A stretch of 64,000 nucleotides of DNA from Rhabditoides inermis (GCA_963966185.1 CAWZYM010000028.1:124001-188000), one strand, 5' to 3'; positions 24,201 to 36,400 are shown, counted from the first letter of the stretch. Notes: generated from the letters alone by a model not told the origin. Numbers and translations are program-made.

Positions 24201-27200
24201 CACAGCTCATATATCGCAATCTGGCGATGAGCACTCATACTCATTTAATCGCAACCTGGCGATGAGTATTCATTTATCGCAACCTGGCGAGTACTGCTCA
24301 TATATCGCAATCTGGCGATGAGCACTCATACTCATTTATCGCAACCTGGTGATCAGCCACAACTTATCACAGTCTAACTATCTCTCACTATCCAATACCC
24401 CGGGGCAGTGAGTGAAGAGGACTTGGTTCTTCGCCCGTCTCGCATTCTGGCGACTCCTTATCGCAACCTGGCGATTTCTCACCTTTCAATCACCCTGGAA
24501 GGTGAAAGAAGATGACCCGATCCTTCACCCGTTTCGCACTCTGGCGAATCCTTTTCGCAACTTGGCATAGGCAATTTACCGCCAGTCTCGCTCGCGGAGC
24601 ACCGAGTAAAGAGGACGTGGTCCTTTTTATCCTATCGCACTCGATTTCCCCACCGCTCAAAATGACGGTTTTCTCCCACCCCACACTCGCGAAGCATAAA
24701 ATGAAAAAAAACGCGGTCCTTCTCCCCTTTCACACTCTGGTGAACCCTTTCCGTAACCCAGCGATTTCAAACCACTTTCTCGCTTGTGGTGCATCGAGCG
24801 AAGAAGACGTGGTCCTTTTTCCCTATTTTCCCCACACTCTAGCTCACCAACCATCGTGTGAATACGACGCTGTCACGTTCGCTGTTTATCGTTTATCGCA
24901 ATAGTTCCCCGCTCTCTCGCTCGCGGAGCATGAAGTGAAGTAGCGAAGATGACTCGTTCTTCGTTCCGTCTCCTATCACATTTCGGTGACCTCTCTTCTA
25001 ACTCGCAGAACATTCGGTGGAGAATTCTCCGTTCTTCCTATTTTTGCGCACTCGCAATTTTCTCATTATCTTTTCGCGCAAAGAGAAGGCGGTACATAGC
25101 CTCTACCGTTTATCAGCGTACGGTGCTTCTGTGTTCATTTCATTGCTCTTCTCTGCTTCTCTCACTGAATCGTGGAACTCGGCTTAGAACAAGATCGCAT
25201 CCTGAGCCTGAGCGCATATTCATTTACCCGCAGAACAGCGAACAAATGGGCGCGATTCCTCGATGTCCTCCGATTTTAATTTCGGATATCCCGAGAAGAA
25301 TGTTCATATCGGAGCTTTTTGTGATCTGGGCACCGATATGACGTTTGTAAGGCTTCAATCCCGTCGTCGCCGTTGCTGAAATCTTGCCGGTTATACATGG
25401 ACGAGATCCCGTCAACGCGGTTTTTTCCTTGCATGGTTCGTGTTGTGACCCGACCGTGACCACTCCCACAGTTTTTCGCAATGTGGCGGCAAACTAGCTT
25501 CGATTTCGAGATAACGTTTCACAGCTGATCTGCTCGCCTCATTATTATCGGCTCCATTATTTACATATATTAAACTTTCTTTCGATTCTCCATTACCATC
25601 ATCACTTTACGGCGTCACTGCGGTATCATGTCAGTCTAACGGCGAATCACACACGCGTCCGTTGTGGACACGACTGTTCGCTCTTCCTCACTCGCGTTCA
25701 TATCGTCTGGTTCCGATATGACGCCACGGCCCGACCGTAGGGTCACTCATTTGTTCACTGGCCGGTGAACTCAGACGCACGCTACGCATCAGTTCCCCGT
25801 CGCAGTTGGCTCAAGCAATTCAGCAAAAAAAAAAAACTTGTGCGATCATGACAGTGGTCTCCCAAAATGATCATGACAGTGGTCTCCCAAAAATCGACTA
25901 TGACGATGAGCTTGATTTTTTGTAACAGAGGAGACGCGTTGCGTGTGAGTCGCGTGCGTACTCACGCAAATCAGTGAAGCCTAACGTTTGACATGTGCCG
26001 CATATGCATCACTCAGACCCCGTGTACGGGTCTCACGTTATCTATTTCACGGCACTTTCCGCGGCAATGTGACCATGTCCCTCTGTTTATCTCACTCAGA
26101 CTATGTCGCTGTTGATTGTTGTTTTAAATTTAAACGCACCGGAGTAATATGCGCTCCGCGATTGAACGGCCGTAACTGATATTCACTATCGCTTTACAGT
26201 GCGGATACTCCTGACGTGCCCGAAGCCCGATCTGCCCGATGTCTCATATGCGGAGACGGAGTCAGCATCACCAGACGAAGTGAATTAAGGTTGGTGTGTG
26301 TGACCATTTCCCCCGTGAGGCCCGCTCATACGCTCTCATTGTGACGTAGAGCACACATCTCCCTTTGCATGTTTCAAGCATAAACCGGTCCCTACTTATG
26401 CCGGAGCCTTAAAGTATTTATGTCGTAGAGCAGCGGAGACATAATACAATTTAGGGCGGAGGTGTGAGTAGTGTAGTGTAGTGCGTAGTGCCGCGGTCGG
26501 TGCAACACTCCCGCGAACTGCACCGCGCCGGCGGCGAGACGAAACGCCATTCAAGGCTTTTGCTTTCCCTCCCTCCCATCCCTGAAAACGGGAAAATCCC
26601 ACCCGCCCGACAAGTGAGCGCGACCCTCGCGGAGGATAAGAAATAACTTGACGAAGGATCACAAAAGTATCTGGTATTCTTGTGTATGTGCCCTTATCCG
26701 TATAGAGTTTATTCGGATTAAAACCTTAGAGCATAATGGCATCGGTTCGACCGCTGTTGGTTGTACAGTCACGCGGAGCTGTCCGCCGTATTTCAGCTAC
26801 TTGCCAACGCGCGTAATGGTTATAATTATCAACTATTCCCTTTTCCCAGTACAGGGCTCACAGATTGATCTGTGTGATCATTTATCATTGTTCTGATCCG
26901 TCCCCGCATGTACTGGGCACTCGCTACCGCTATAGAACGGAACCCCGCGCACAGTATCTCGGTACTTTATTCTGCTCATCTTCCAGAGCCCACGAAGAGC
27001 GTTTCCACTTTTTGAGTCACTCACTCATACCACAGCTATCAGCTAATGCTTTCAGCTCAGAGAATCCATGACATAGCAACCTTTCAGCTCCTCTTTAGGC
27101 GTAAAGAGAAGCTAATGATATATTTCCAGGTACGGAAAAAATGGAAACGCCGGCGCTCCGGGAGTAGGACAGGAAGCTTTCGGGACAGGCTCGCGGCAAC

Positions 27201-28912
27201 CCCGCCACTCTCTTGCCCGAAGAAAAGGATGCGACACCCTCGACGAGTCCCCAACCCCTTCCACTGTCCCCATATAGAAGAGCCGCCGTGGAGAGAGAAC
27301 CCTTCCCACTTTTCGCCCCATCGAATATTGGCCCACGTTTACGAACCGTGTTCTATCAGTTGCTCGCGCAATGATTGTATATTCGTGGGCCTCAAAGGCC
27401 ATCCGCATAAGCATAAACCGGTCCCTACTTATGCCGGAGCCTTAAAGTATTTATGTCGTAGAGCAGCGGAGACATAATTTGCCATTCCCCTATCCATTCG
27501 ACACACTCCTCTCGAAACAAGCAGAAACGCGGAATAAAAGATGACCGCCCGATTTCTTGTCTCTTTTTCTGTTTCCAATCAGAAATCTCCTAGGTGACTA
27601 TCACAGCCGAGGACGCCTCTTCTCCTCAACCGCTGTCCGTAGCCCCGCCCCTCGAGGCCACGCCCTCTCCCGGCTCCGCCTCTCCGTCCGCGGCGGCAAC
27701 AGAAGTCGAGATCGAGTGGACGCCAGCGAGGTATGCGGCCACAATAAGTCCCGTTTTGTATATTAAAAACACCGCCGCAATTGTCTCACAGCTCTCTCTT
27801 TTTACGTTTATCATCGGATTTCGTTTCATTCTTTATTTTGATTAGTCTTTAGTATGATGTATGATTGTATGTTATCTTTCTGTCTGTCTATTCACGATGA
27901 GATATCCTTCATCATATTTCATATGGTGGATATGAAACGTCTCCTATCTCGCATGGTTTCTTTTGAAGGATCGGCGATCGGGACGCGTCTTCCGGATCCC
28001 TTGTCGACACTCCCTCGCCACTCTCAGAAGACAACCAAGTGGGCGCTATGGCGGCAGCATACCAGGTACCTCCCCGCGACTCCGCCCACCCAAGCCCCGC
28101 CCCTTCCAGAAACGCGCCTCGCTGAGTATCACACCGACCATAGAGACGACTGTCGTCCGCGTGCAACAGGTTCCTTTATTTCTTCTTTTTCATTTTATGG
28201 AAAATCTCATTTGTTTTATTGTATGGCAATTGCTATGGACACGAATTCTGATCTCTCAGTCCATAGACCTCGTGTTGTTATGACATTTCGTATTTGTCTT
28301 TCCACGCTGTTAAACAATCACAAAATTCATAATAACACTGGTGAGATTGTGCCGGGATCAAGTGTTTTCGGAGAGGAATGTGTGTTCTCTATCACTCTAC
28401 CTGTCTATCTTATTTTCTCTCTCTCTCCTCGCTATATCTGCTCTACATTCACATACAAAATACAATTTGTGTAATTCGCACGCGCAAACCGCTACGTTAT
28501 ACCCCCCCCCCCCTCACACACGCACATTCGTGTTTGACAATATCGAAATTGTGTGTTGTTGCTGGCTTTCCGGGAACGAGAGGGATGTAATAACGGGCAT
28601 GTATCAACCCTCCTTGTCATGCTGCCATTCCCGTCTCTCATGCAGCGTGTTGCCTTGTCTTTATCATTCTGATCATCTCACTCAACTCCACTCCCCCTCT
28701 CACCCTTTCTCGCACAGGTCTCGTTCGACCCCTCCCTTCCTGCGCCCTCCCTCAGACACCACTCCTCACCTTCCATGAGCAGCGGAGGCAGCGCGTCACA
28801 GCCAAATTCAAGGTACCGTAACCTCTCCATCTCAACTACAGTACCCTCACTTAGACGCAGCTCGCTGGCGGAGCGGAAGCAAAGTCTCGCGAGACGACAG
28901 AGCCATGCACAG

Positions 28913-28954
<42 letters not shown>

Positions 28955-29991
28955 AAGAGAGGGAGGGAGAGAGAGATGGTTGCTGTCAGGTGGCGCAGAT
29001 GACGCAGTCAATGTCCGGCCGGCGCGCGCCGACCACCCTCCTGCCCCTCTCACAGGCACAGATACACCTGGTCAGGGCCCTATGGCGGCAGATATTCCTC
29101 AGCCAGGTACCGACTCTCTCTCTCTCTCTCCCCTCTCTCTCTCTCTCCTCTCTCTCTCCCTTTCACTCTCTCTCCTCTCTCTACTCTCTCCATCCAGGGC
29201 CCCACCGTGATCGGCACGAGTATCTATCACCGTCTCTGCTTCAAAAACACGGCGGTCAGTCGGATCTATTCAGAACACATAAACACACCAACATCTTTCC
29301 CATTAGCTAACCGCACACAGAAAACAAAAACAAACAAAAAAGATGAAAAAAAGGACTCGAACATGCGCTTTGAGGTGAAGGAGCTGGTGAAACGGGCGCC
29401 CCTCCCGCCACGGTTCAGCAACCACGACGCATTCGTCAAGACACACTGCAAGGCCATGGCGGAGCTCATCGATCAGGTGGGCAGACGATCGATAAACGAT
29501 CAATCAGCGATCGATAGCAGGTGGTGGAGAACCTGGACGACCTGGACTCCATCTCCCCGCAGCTCGTGCACGTAGGAGCCGCCCACGCAAGCCACATGGG
29601 ACACGGTACGCGAGATACTGTTGACTTTGATATACAGTATTCCACGTATGCATCTGTACATGATTCCAGGATCGAGCAAGCTGTGGAACACTGTGGCCGA
29701 GACTTTCATCGATTGTACCCTCGAGTGGGGCGACAAGAGATGTCGCAGTGAGACCGTGCGCAAGGTTACACAACGCATTGCCATTTATACTCATGTTTTG
29801 TTTCAGGCATGGGCTCTCATAATCGCCTTCATGATTGAGAAGATCAAGCTGGGTCACCACGAACAGGTACACTCATCAATGTTCAATACCCATTCACATT
29901 CAATGCATCGTTGCAGCGCAAGATGATGTTGTCGATCCACCGTCCATCGGTGTCCGACATAGCTCAGACCACTGCCGGGATGCGGATATGA
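21251..29991 (+). CDS. Globin with long disordered N-terminal extension
   Basis: Exons in phase: 21251-21322, 21585-21692, 22853-23037, 23158-23212, 27594-27730, 27969-28065, 28110-28169, 28718-28812, 28855-28912, 28990-29106, 29198-29254, 29375-29476, 29521-29605, 29670-29764, 29807-29866, 29917-29991 (TGA), ~485 residues. Residues ~1-300 are low-complexity, rich in Pro, Ser, Thr and Arg, with basic phospho-site-like KRASLS and RRSSLA. Residues ~305-461 are a globin fold: an A-B helix ending near LWRQIF, FKNTA, an E helix with KTHCKAM (candidate distal His ~371), VVENLDDL, then GAAHASH with the proximal His ~403, and a G/H region around FIDCTLEWGD. Both haem-pocket histidines are present, so it can plausibly bind haem. 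Nematodes have many divergent globins and I cannot name the orthologue. The exon at 29375 uses a TTTGAG acceptor; an in-phase CACACAG at 29320 would add 18 Lys-rich residues. The first four exons are joined across a 4.4 kb intron on phase alone. Confidence 0.83.
24180..25000. repeat. Degenerate minisatellite (TCGCAACCTGGCGA family)
   Basis: The motif TCGCAAYCTGGCGATGAG recurs at least seven times in 24187-24355, with a higher-order ~60-bp unit seen twice (from ~24207 and ~24297). From ~24400 to 25000 it grades into ~100-bp degenerate units carrying GTGAAGAGGACNTGGTCCTT and CGCANTCTGGCGA. No protein reading. Confidence 0.7.
25844..25892. repeat. 24-bp tandem duplication
   Basis: GATCATGACAGTGGTCTCCC plus AAAA occurs at 25844-25867 and again at 25869-25892, separated by one T. 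Inside element copy 1. Confidence 0.85.
26443..27478. mobile_element. Tandem repeat element, copy 2 (A...B ends, short)
   Basis: Block A recurs at 26443-26566 and block B at 27409-27478. By eye both are identical to the copies in the adjacent 2.9 kb element, and the two elements overlap only by AAT at 26443-26445. The interior is unrelated to that of copy 1, so termini are conserved and contents are not. No coding region recognised. Confidence 0.6.
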
Positions 29992-30461
29992 CTCTCCCAC
30001 ACCCTCTATGCACTATCCTCCTATCCAGTCCTCTCACGGGTGCCATTGCAAATAAACAGCTTCATTCACGATCACGATTCATCTTTTATCCAAGTATAAA
30101 ACGAAACAATCAGTCAGAAATCTCCCTCTCCGAAATCACTCCTCATTTCTTTACATATTTTATACGTATATCACGAATACCACGATCAGAAATACTCGAC
30201 GAATTTGACAAAATAAATAGCCGAGATAAAAAGATAATCAATAGAACGGTATGGTGGTTGGTGGGTGGGTTGCATTTGGATTGCATTGCGGTGGGCGGAT
30301 GGGCTCTCTCGCTTAGTAGTGGATGTGGAGACAGACGAACGACGATTCACAACAAGAGAAGAGGGAGAGGGAAGGACGCGACTCGCAGATGGGAACCGGG
30401 ACAGTGCCGAGCATGGTGCAGCTGATGAAAGAGAGAAGACGAGCGACTAGACGGGTGGAGT
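29992..30461. other. Convergent 3' ends of globin and B55 genes
   Basis: AT-rich 470-bp spacer between two converging genes. It holds both 3' UTRs and no recognised gene. Confidence 0.6.
30051..30056 (+). other. Poly(A) signal of globin gene
   Basis: AATAAA 60 nt after the TGA at 29991, at normal spacing for a short nematode 3' UTR. Confidence 0.6.
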
Positions 30462-33400
30462 CTAGTCCGAGAATATGTATAGATTGTTGGTGGCTGCGAG
30501 GGCGACCACGTTCTCGTGCGGGTGCCAGGCAGTGTGCAGGATCTTGCGAGTGAAGTCGAGCGCGTCCGGAGCCAGCTCCTCGCACTCCTCACCTCCACGA
30601 ACCGCCTAAACAACACAACACTTCCCCTCTCTCACTCATACAACCACTCCATTCAAAAGATCCAACAACACCATCAACTATAGTTATCATACGCCCCCGC
30701 CCTACCCACAAACAATGCCAATCGACTTGCGAAACTTGTGCACCTCTCCTTCCCTCTCGCTTCACATCCCTAATCCGCACTGCCTAACCAGTCGACGTCA
30801 CGATACAAGAGTCGCGGCCGGATTAGGATTATCATTCGCAACCCCGCCACGAACAGCCGAGACTCGTCCGAGGCGCGCGCAAAATAGCTCCTGGGAGAGT
30901 GCATCCCTTGCCAGATATGCATGCACAATGTGTACTGTGTGCGCACTGCCCACCTTCTTCCTCGCTCCTTGTCCGTGAACTCTCCTGGTGCGGAGTGGGG
31001 TGAAGGGCTCCGCCGGCCGCGCCTCCCATGTCTTCGCCTCTCCGCCACCGCCACGCGCAAACGTGCGGAACAGGTTGTGGTACGATCCAGTCACTATATG
31101 CCTGAAAAAAAAACAATTCAATAACACAATAACCGAGACCATGTGGTTAGCTCACTTGTCATCGCCGCTCCAACCGCACTCAAACTTGTCGAAGATAGAG
31201 TCGTTCTCGTAGAGCGAGCACAGCTTGCTGCGGAGGTAGTCGTGCACCGGGTACGTCTCCACAGGACCCTTCTCCATGTTCAGATCCCACACCTACAAAA
31301 TAACATTTTTATATAGTACAAAATGAAAAAAAAAATGAATATAAATGTAACAAATATGAAAACTTGCCTTGACGGTGAGATAGTCCCTGGTGAGGAGGTA
31401 GCGTCCATTGTGGCTGAACTTGACATCGCTCACACTGGCAATGATCTCCGAGAAGAATGACCGCGACGACGGGTCCTCCGGCTCCTCGTACACTGTAAGA
31501 GCAACCATGTTGCCTGTTCCGCCTCCCCTCCCTTCTCCTCCCCTCCTGATCGACTCACTCTTGGCGTGTGCGTCGCACAGTGCCTTGTCTCGCATGTCGC
31601 ACAGTCGGATGCTTCCTTTACTGCTGCTGTATGCGAGCAGTTCACACTGGTTCGGATGGAACTCTGCCGCCGTGATCACCTCCGTCAACTCCTCCATGTT
31701 CGCAGGCTTGATATCCACAATGTCTGCAATCCATCGCTATTTCAACATACATCATAAAACAAATGAGAAATAAAAATACAAGTGAAATGAATGAAACTTA
31801 CTGAATGATTCGTTGGTGATCTCGAGGTGCCACAAGTTTATCCTCAAATCATCCGCCGACAGAAACGTTTCCTTAACAAAATCAAATAATAATTAAAAGA
31901 GGAATATAATGCTATATGTCTATATCTACTTCAATGATAAAAAATGAGCGAGTGCGCACCTGATCGCTGTTGACTGAGATGGAGTTGACGTGGTATGTGT
32001 GGGCGTTTCCGTAGACGCGACGCGGACTCGCCTCCACGATCAGCTCCATTGGCACAATCGCCGGAATCACTAGCTCGCCCGACCAAGCTGCCCTACAATA
32101 GCATCAGTTACAAAAATGAACACTGGCACAACAACAACAATTGCTCCCAAATCGCTCACCTTCCTCCGATCCGTCCATTCAATCTGGCAACGTTCCACGA
32201 ATCATCTGCCATCTTCTTTTCCCGCTCACTGATCTTCCAAAGCTTCACTGTCTTATCTAAACAAGGTCAATACAATCAAGCACAATCATAACAGAACTAT
32301 TAACATACCGTTGGTAGATAGGATGAAGTTGGCGGCGTTCTTCTTCTTGAGCCACTTGATCTGGTTGATCTTCTCCTCAATCTCCAATGACTTGAGGTAA
32401 TCAAACTCGGGCTCGTGCGATTGGAACGTCGAGTACACGTTGTAATCGCGCGAGCGATGCCCGTTCACATACTTGCCCTGCAACATAATAGATAATTTGC
32501 AATAGCAAATAAATGAATAAATATACACTCAATGTTAAGGGTTTCAATTTTTAATGCTACATATGCAAATGCCCAAACGAATAACATCACTTTTCAAAAC
32601 CCAAACCAATCATAACCCAATCTAAACCAGTCAAAATGTTTGAGCTCATGCAAATTTCATCAATTGCCGTAAATCGCCTCACTTAGTCTCTCTCGTCGAA
32701 GTGCATATCGCATTGGTATCGATTTTGTAATAATACATGACTGCGATCACACTCTCTGGCACTTCATCGCATCCCTTGCCCCATCGCATCGCACATACAC
32801 AAAAACACACGGCCGGCATGTGCCCGCGAATCGCGTTCGCTCCCCTCCTCCTTCCTCTCGCATCGATGACAACATATCTATCCACAGCGGCGGCAGCGTG
32901 AGATAAAGCGAGAGTCATGTATCCCCTTCTCCTTCCGTTCCCTGCCACTCTCTTCTAGCCATTCCTTCAACTCGCCATTCGCCATGCACGCATTCAATCC
33001 CCACACACCGCCATAGCGGCGGCACCCTCATATGGATTATACTTATCCACGTGTCCACTTATCTCTCCCCTCTCCTCTTCCAACCACATCTCAGTAGCCA
33101 CATCCATTGGTCTACTCGATAGAATACCCACAAAACCCACCGTCAAAAGAACTCCAATCGCGCGCGCTCTTTACCCCTTTTACCTAATAAGCGTGTTCAT
33201 TGCTCTTTTCGTTGCGACGTATTGGTCAAGTGTGGCACGCTCTCTCATCATGAGTATCACGAATAGAGTCTCGCTCCATTGGACACAGCTAGCGAGAGTC
33301 GATGCGTCCGAGATGGCAGGGCGAGCAACACGGCGACTCTTCTCTCCTCCTCTTCCTCTCCAGTCATCCATGCTCGCAATGTAAGGGTAGACACGGCAAT

Positions 33401-33936
33401 CAATGCCCTCTCTCCTCTCAACTCACGTATGCACCTCTTCCCATTCCGCTACTCCCCTCACTCTCGCCGCAACTCAATCGTCACATCAACACTCACTAAC
33501 CCATACTGACGATTACACGTTAAAAACTGAACGCAGTGAGAGAGATACACCATAAAACTATTCACTCGACGCGGCAAGCGGCAATAAAAAACGGAAACAT
33601 AACCCACATGAGCAGAAAAGGGGGAAAACATAAATTTGCAAGAAATGACTCACGCTTTGGTCTCGTTGGAAGATGACCACCCTGCCTCCCTTGTCACCCG
33701 TTGCTAGATACTCGCCATCGTGCGAAAACTCCACGCACGAAATTACGTCCGCTGAGGGTTCAAAATAAAATACTATAAAAACCGAGACACGTACCGTCGT
33801 TGTGCTGTTCGTCGGGCTCGATGCTGCCCTTGACCTGGCTGAACCTCCACTGGACGCCCTCTACTCCAGGGGCCAGAGGCTCGCTCGTGTCCATCGAAGT
33901 ACCCGCTCCACTCGCCTCGTCCACCTCCATAACCAT
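30462..33936 (-). CDS. sur-6: PP2A regulatory subunit B55 (PR55, WD-repeat)
   Basis: Exons 5' to 3': 33936-33795, 33751-33654, 32477-32309, 32256-32160, 32092-31960, 31871-31802, 31723-31559, 31492-31368, 31292-31156, 31101-30954, 30605-30462 (TAG), ~475 residues, all phases closing. B55 is the seven-bladed propeller that brings substrates to the PP2A A-C core and acts in mitotic exit and Ras/ERK signalling. Conserved family blocks run along the whole length: [153 protein letters not shown], then KILHTAWHP and NNLYIF at the C-terminus. The ATG at 33936 follows a TTTCAG by one base. The intron after exon 8 begins with GC rather than GT (AAG|gcaagt, donor at 31367). The third exon lies 1.2 kb from the second, with no gene in between. 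Confidence 0.96.
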
Positions 33937-35376
33937 ACTGAAACAGAAATTATCATAATACATAACATTTGCATGTAATTTCAGTATGCTGAATAGATTG
34001 AAGGATGGGTGGTTGGTCGCGGCCACTCAAATCGTGCCTTTTCCCCGTTCCTTTCTACTTCTACGCCTGCACTCGGATACTGTTTGCACAGACAGTCATT
34101 GACGCAAAGTCCGAACAACTTCGACGAATGTGATTACATAGTCACAACAAGTACCGTATCATAGGAAAAATAAGGAAAACGAACCTGAATACTACAAGGA
34201 AGAATAGGGAAGAAATCGATATAAAACAAGTAGTGACTGTGTGATGTTGGTCTTCAGTCAGTAGGCCGCCAACCAATGCAGCGGTCTTGTCCCGTCTCCG
34301 CCGCACCCACCAATAATCAAAACAATCTGCAAAACAACAATATATATATAAAACACGCTCGCTATCTTTGAAACACCTGCACGCGAAAAGGTAACGAGTC
34401 AATCGATATTTTGGCAGTCGCGAAACAAACGCGATAATTCACACTGGCGAGACAAGACAACTGGTAAGAAAGAAATAGTCAGGGTTATCACAAAACTACA
34501 GTAGAGAGCTAGTTTACAACGCGACGATACGTAAAACATACTGTTGCTTTCTTATGTGTAATGCAGTACTCGTTGAGTGAAATCCGCAGCACATAAGAAA
34601 ACGTGTAACCGCGGAGGAGATAAAATAAAGAGCGATACCTCGACGCAGCGAGGCATATGGGTGCTAATAAGCGAGTGCCGGGGCAGAGACTCCGACGCAC
34701 TACTTGATAGTGTCGGGCCGGGTATGCCATGATAATCCGGATCGATCGCAGCCCCGACGACACACAGACACACTCCACAACGGATTAGATAACTTGATTA
34801 TCACAATTCCATAAAACACACGCACGTATCCCACCTACCCAGTCAGCGCCGTTCGCGAACAAAGAAAACGAAAGAATGAACGGGTGGTGGAACTGATTAC
34901 AATGAATCATGAATGGTCACAACTGTCTTGTTGCAAAAGAAACTATATCCAAATCTTATGTTCCACCAAGACAACTTCCTTGAAGAGAAGAGCGATATAC
35001 GAACGTAAAGTGTTAAAAACAAGTCTTGGAAGATAAAGAACAGTCAAGTTAACACTGTTCTACGCGGCCGTTATCGATTTCCCTGCGGGCGTAGTCGCTC
35101 ACTCACACAGATATCATATTAGAGGATATAAAGATCAATATCTCACTATCAAAACCTGTAAAAATCAATTGGAAAAACAACAGCACGACCGCGACGCGCG
35201 CTAGTTGCGCGCGTAATTTTAATTCCCGGATTCACGATCGTGGCAGGAGCCATCAGAGTCTTTAAAAATCATATTTTTATTTTGTAAAATTAATATTATT
35301 TATGTTACGATATGAAATATTCATTAAACATAAGAAACAATGAAATAGAGCACTTTCATTTGATCGAAATCTGAAT

Positions 35377-35502
35377 ATGGGATCGGTATTAGGACCTCTT
35401 TTGTTCTTAGCCTTCATGAATGATGTACCTCCTGTTTTTTAATATCCTCAGATGTTTGTACTTTACGCAGGCGACGCGAAAATATTGACTTTCATGAGTT
35501 GA
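35377..35502 (+). pseudogene. Non-LTR retrotransposon reverse transcriptase remnant
   Basis: The frame from 35377 reads GSVLGPLLFLAFMNDVPP, then after a TAA (35440) continues in the same frame with VLYAGDAKI, ending at TGA 35500-35502. This matches the reverse transcriptase core of non-LTR elements (GSVLGPLLF..YINDLP....YADD). The catalytic YADD is altered to YAGD and there is an internal stop, so it is dead. Flanking parts of the element are not recognisable. Confidence 0.72.
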
Positions 35503-35744
35503 AGGTGGATATTGGTAGTCATTTCTCATCCTGGTCACATTTCAGGGATATGATCTGTGCCCAAAGTTCGTCATCTATCATTCTATCACGTTAACGACTG
35601 TCCATCCATGGAGACCGGTAAAGACGGCAAAAATTCCTCGGATCCCGATCCCGAGTTCCCCTGTCCACTGTCTAACAGGACAGAAGCAGGCCCAACAACA
35701 ACTCTCCAACTGCGTCATACAACGGCTGCATATCCAGTAGTGTA

Positions 35745-35795
35745 GTTCACAACGGGTTCATCTCGCGTGATTTGCGAGATGAACCCGTTGTGAAC
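35745..35795. repeat. Perfect 22-bp hairpin
   Basis: Arms 35745-35766 and 35774-35795 (arm begins GTTCACAACGGGTTCATCTC) are exact complements with a 7-nt loop. The 3' arm abuts the right 144-bp inverted repeat, sharing its first base. Confidence 0.9.
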
Positions 35796-36400
35796 GGATT
35801 ATCATGGCATACCCGGCCCGACACTATCAAGTAGTGCGTCGGAGTCTCTGCCCCGGCACTCGCTTATTAGCACCCATATGCCTCGCTGCGTCGAGGTATC
35901 GCTCTTTATTTTATCTCCTCCGCGGTAACACGTTTTCTGATCACGAATGACCAGATCACCAGATAAGAACCGAGGGAGAGAGCAAGAAGGTGAGATGAAA
36001 AGGAGATGAAGAAAGAGAAGGAAGAGGCAATGGAGAGAGAGAGAGAGAGAGAGGGGGGAGGAGAAGGAGGAGGAGGGAAGGAGTGAAATAGATGGAGAAA
36101 ATGCAGGTTTGTGTTAGTATTTGTGAACGTTTTATGCATGCTGCATTGGGAAATCATCAATCCATAAATGCACGAAACGTGATTACGACAAAACTTGCCT
36201 CTCCGTCCAGAATCCATATACCATATCAGTGCCGCATCCGCTCTCCTTATCTCGCCATAACCACGTGTGAAGCGTCGTAACTCGACTCGAAACCATGCCC
36301 GCTAACGATCGGTATAAAGACGCCACGTCTATCTCCGCTCATCACAACCTTCCTTCTCCAGTTATCATCCAGCTACATTTCTATTTCCCTACCGTACTAG

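Larger units (their letters stand above)
23536..26445. mobile_element. Tandem repeat element, copy 1 (A...B ends)
   Basis: Starts with a 124-bp block (A, 23536-23659) and ends with a 70-bp block (B, 26376-26445). The same two blocks, in the same order and orientation, bound a second shorter element immediately downstream (26443-27478). Inside are a degenerate minisatellite and non-coding or decayed sequence. The ends are not inverted repeats of one another. It lies within globin-gene intron 23213-27593. Family unknown. Reading A and B instead as two nested long-direct-repeat elements is possible. Confidence 0.6.
34596..35938. mobile_element. Element with 144-bp inverted repeats
   Basis: Arms 34596-34739 and 35795-35938 are reverse complements over 144 bp with one mismatch noticed. 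The 1,055-bp interior contains a reverse transcriptase fragment (35377-35502) and, abutting the right arm, a perfect 22-bp hairpin (35745-35795). I saw no convincing target-site duplication. It could be a fold-back element or an inverted duplication around a dead retrotransposon. Confidence 0.7.

Noticed and set aside
24180..24360. CRISPR-like regular repeats
   Set aside because: Eukaryotic context, degenerate units, spacers that are themselves repeats, no cas genes.
34509..34778. 89-codon minus-strand frame upstream of B55
   Set aside because: It lies in the inverted-repeat arm, lacks splice links to B55 and recurs in the other arm.
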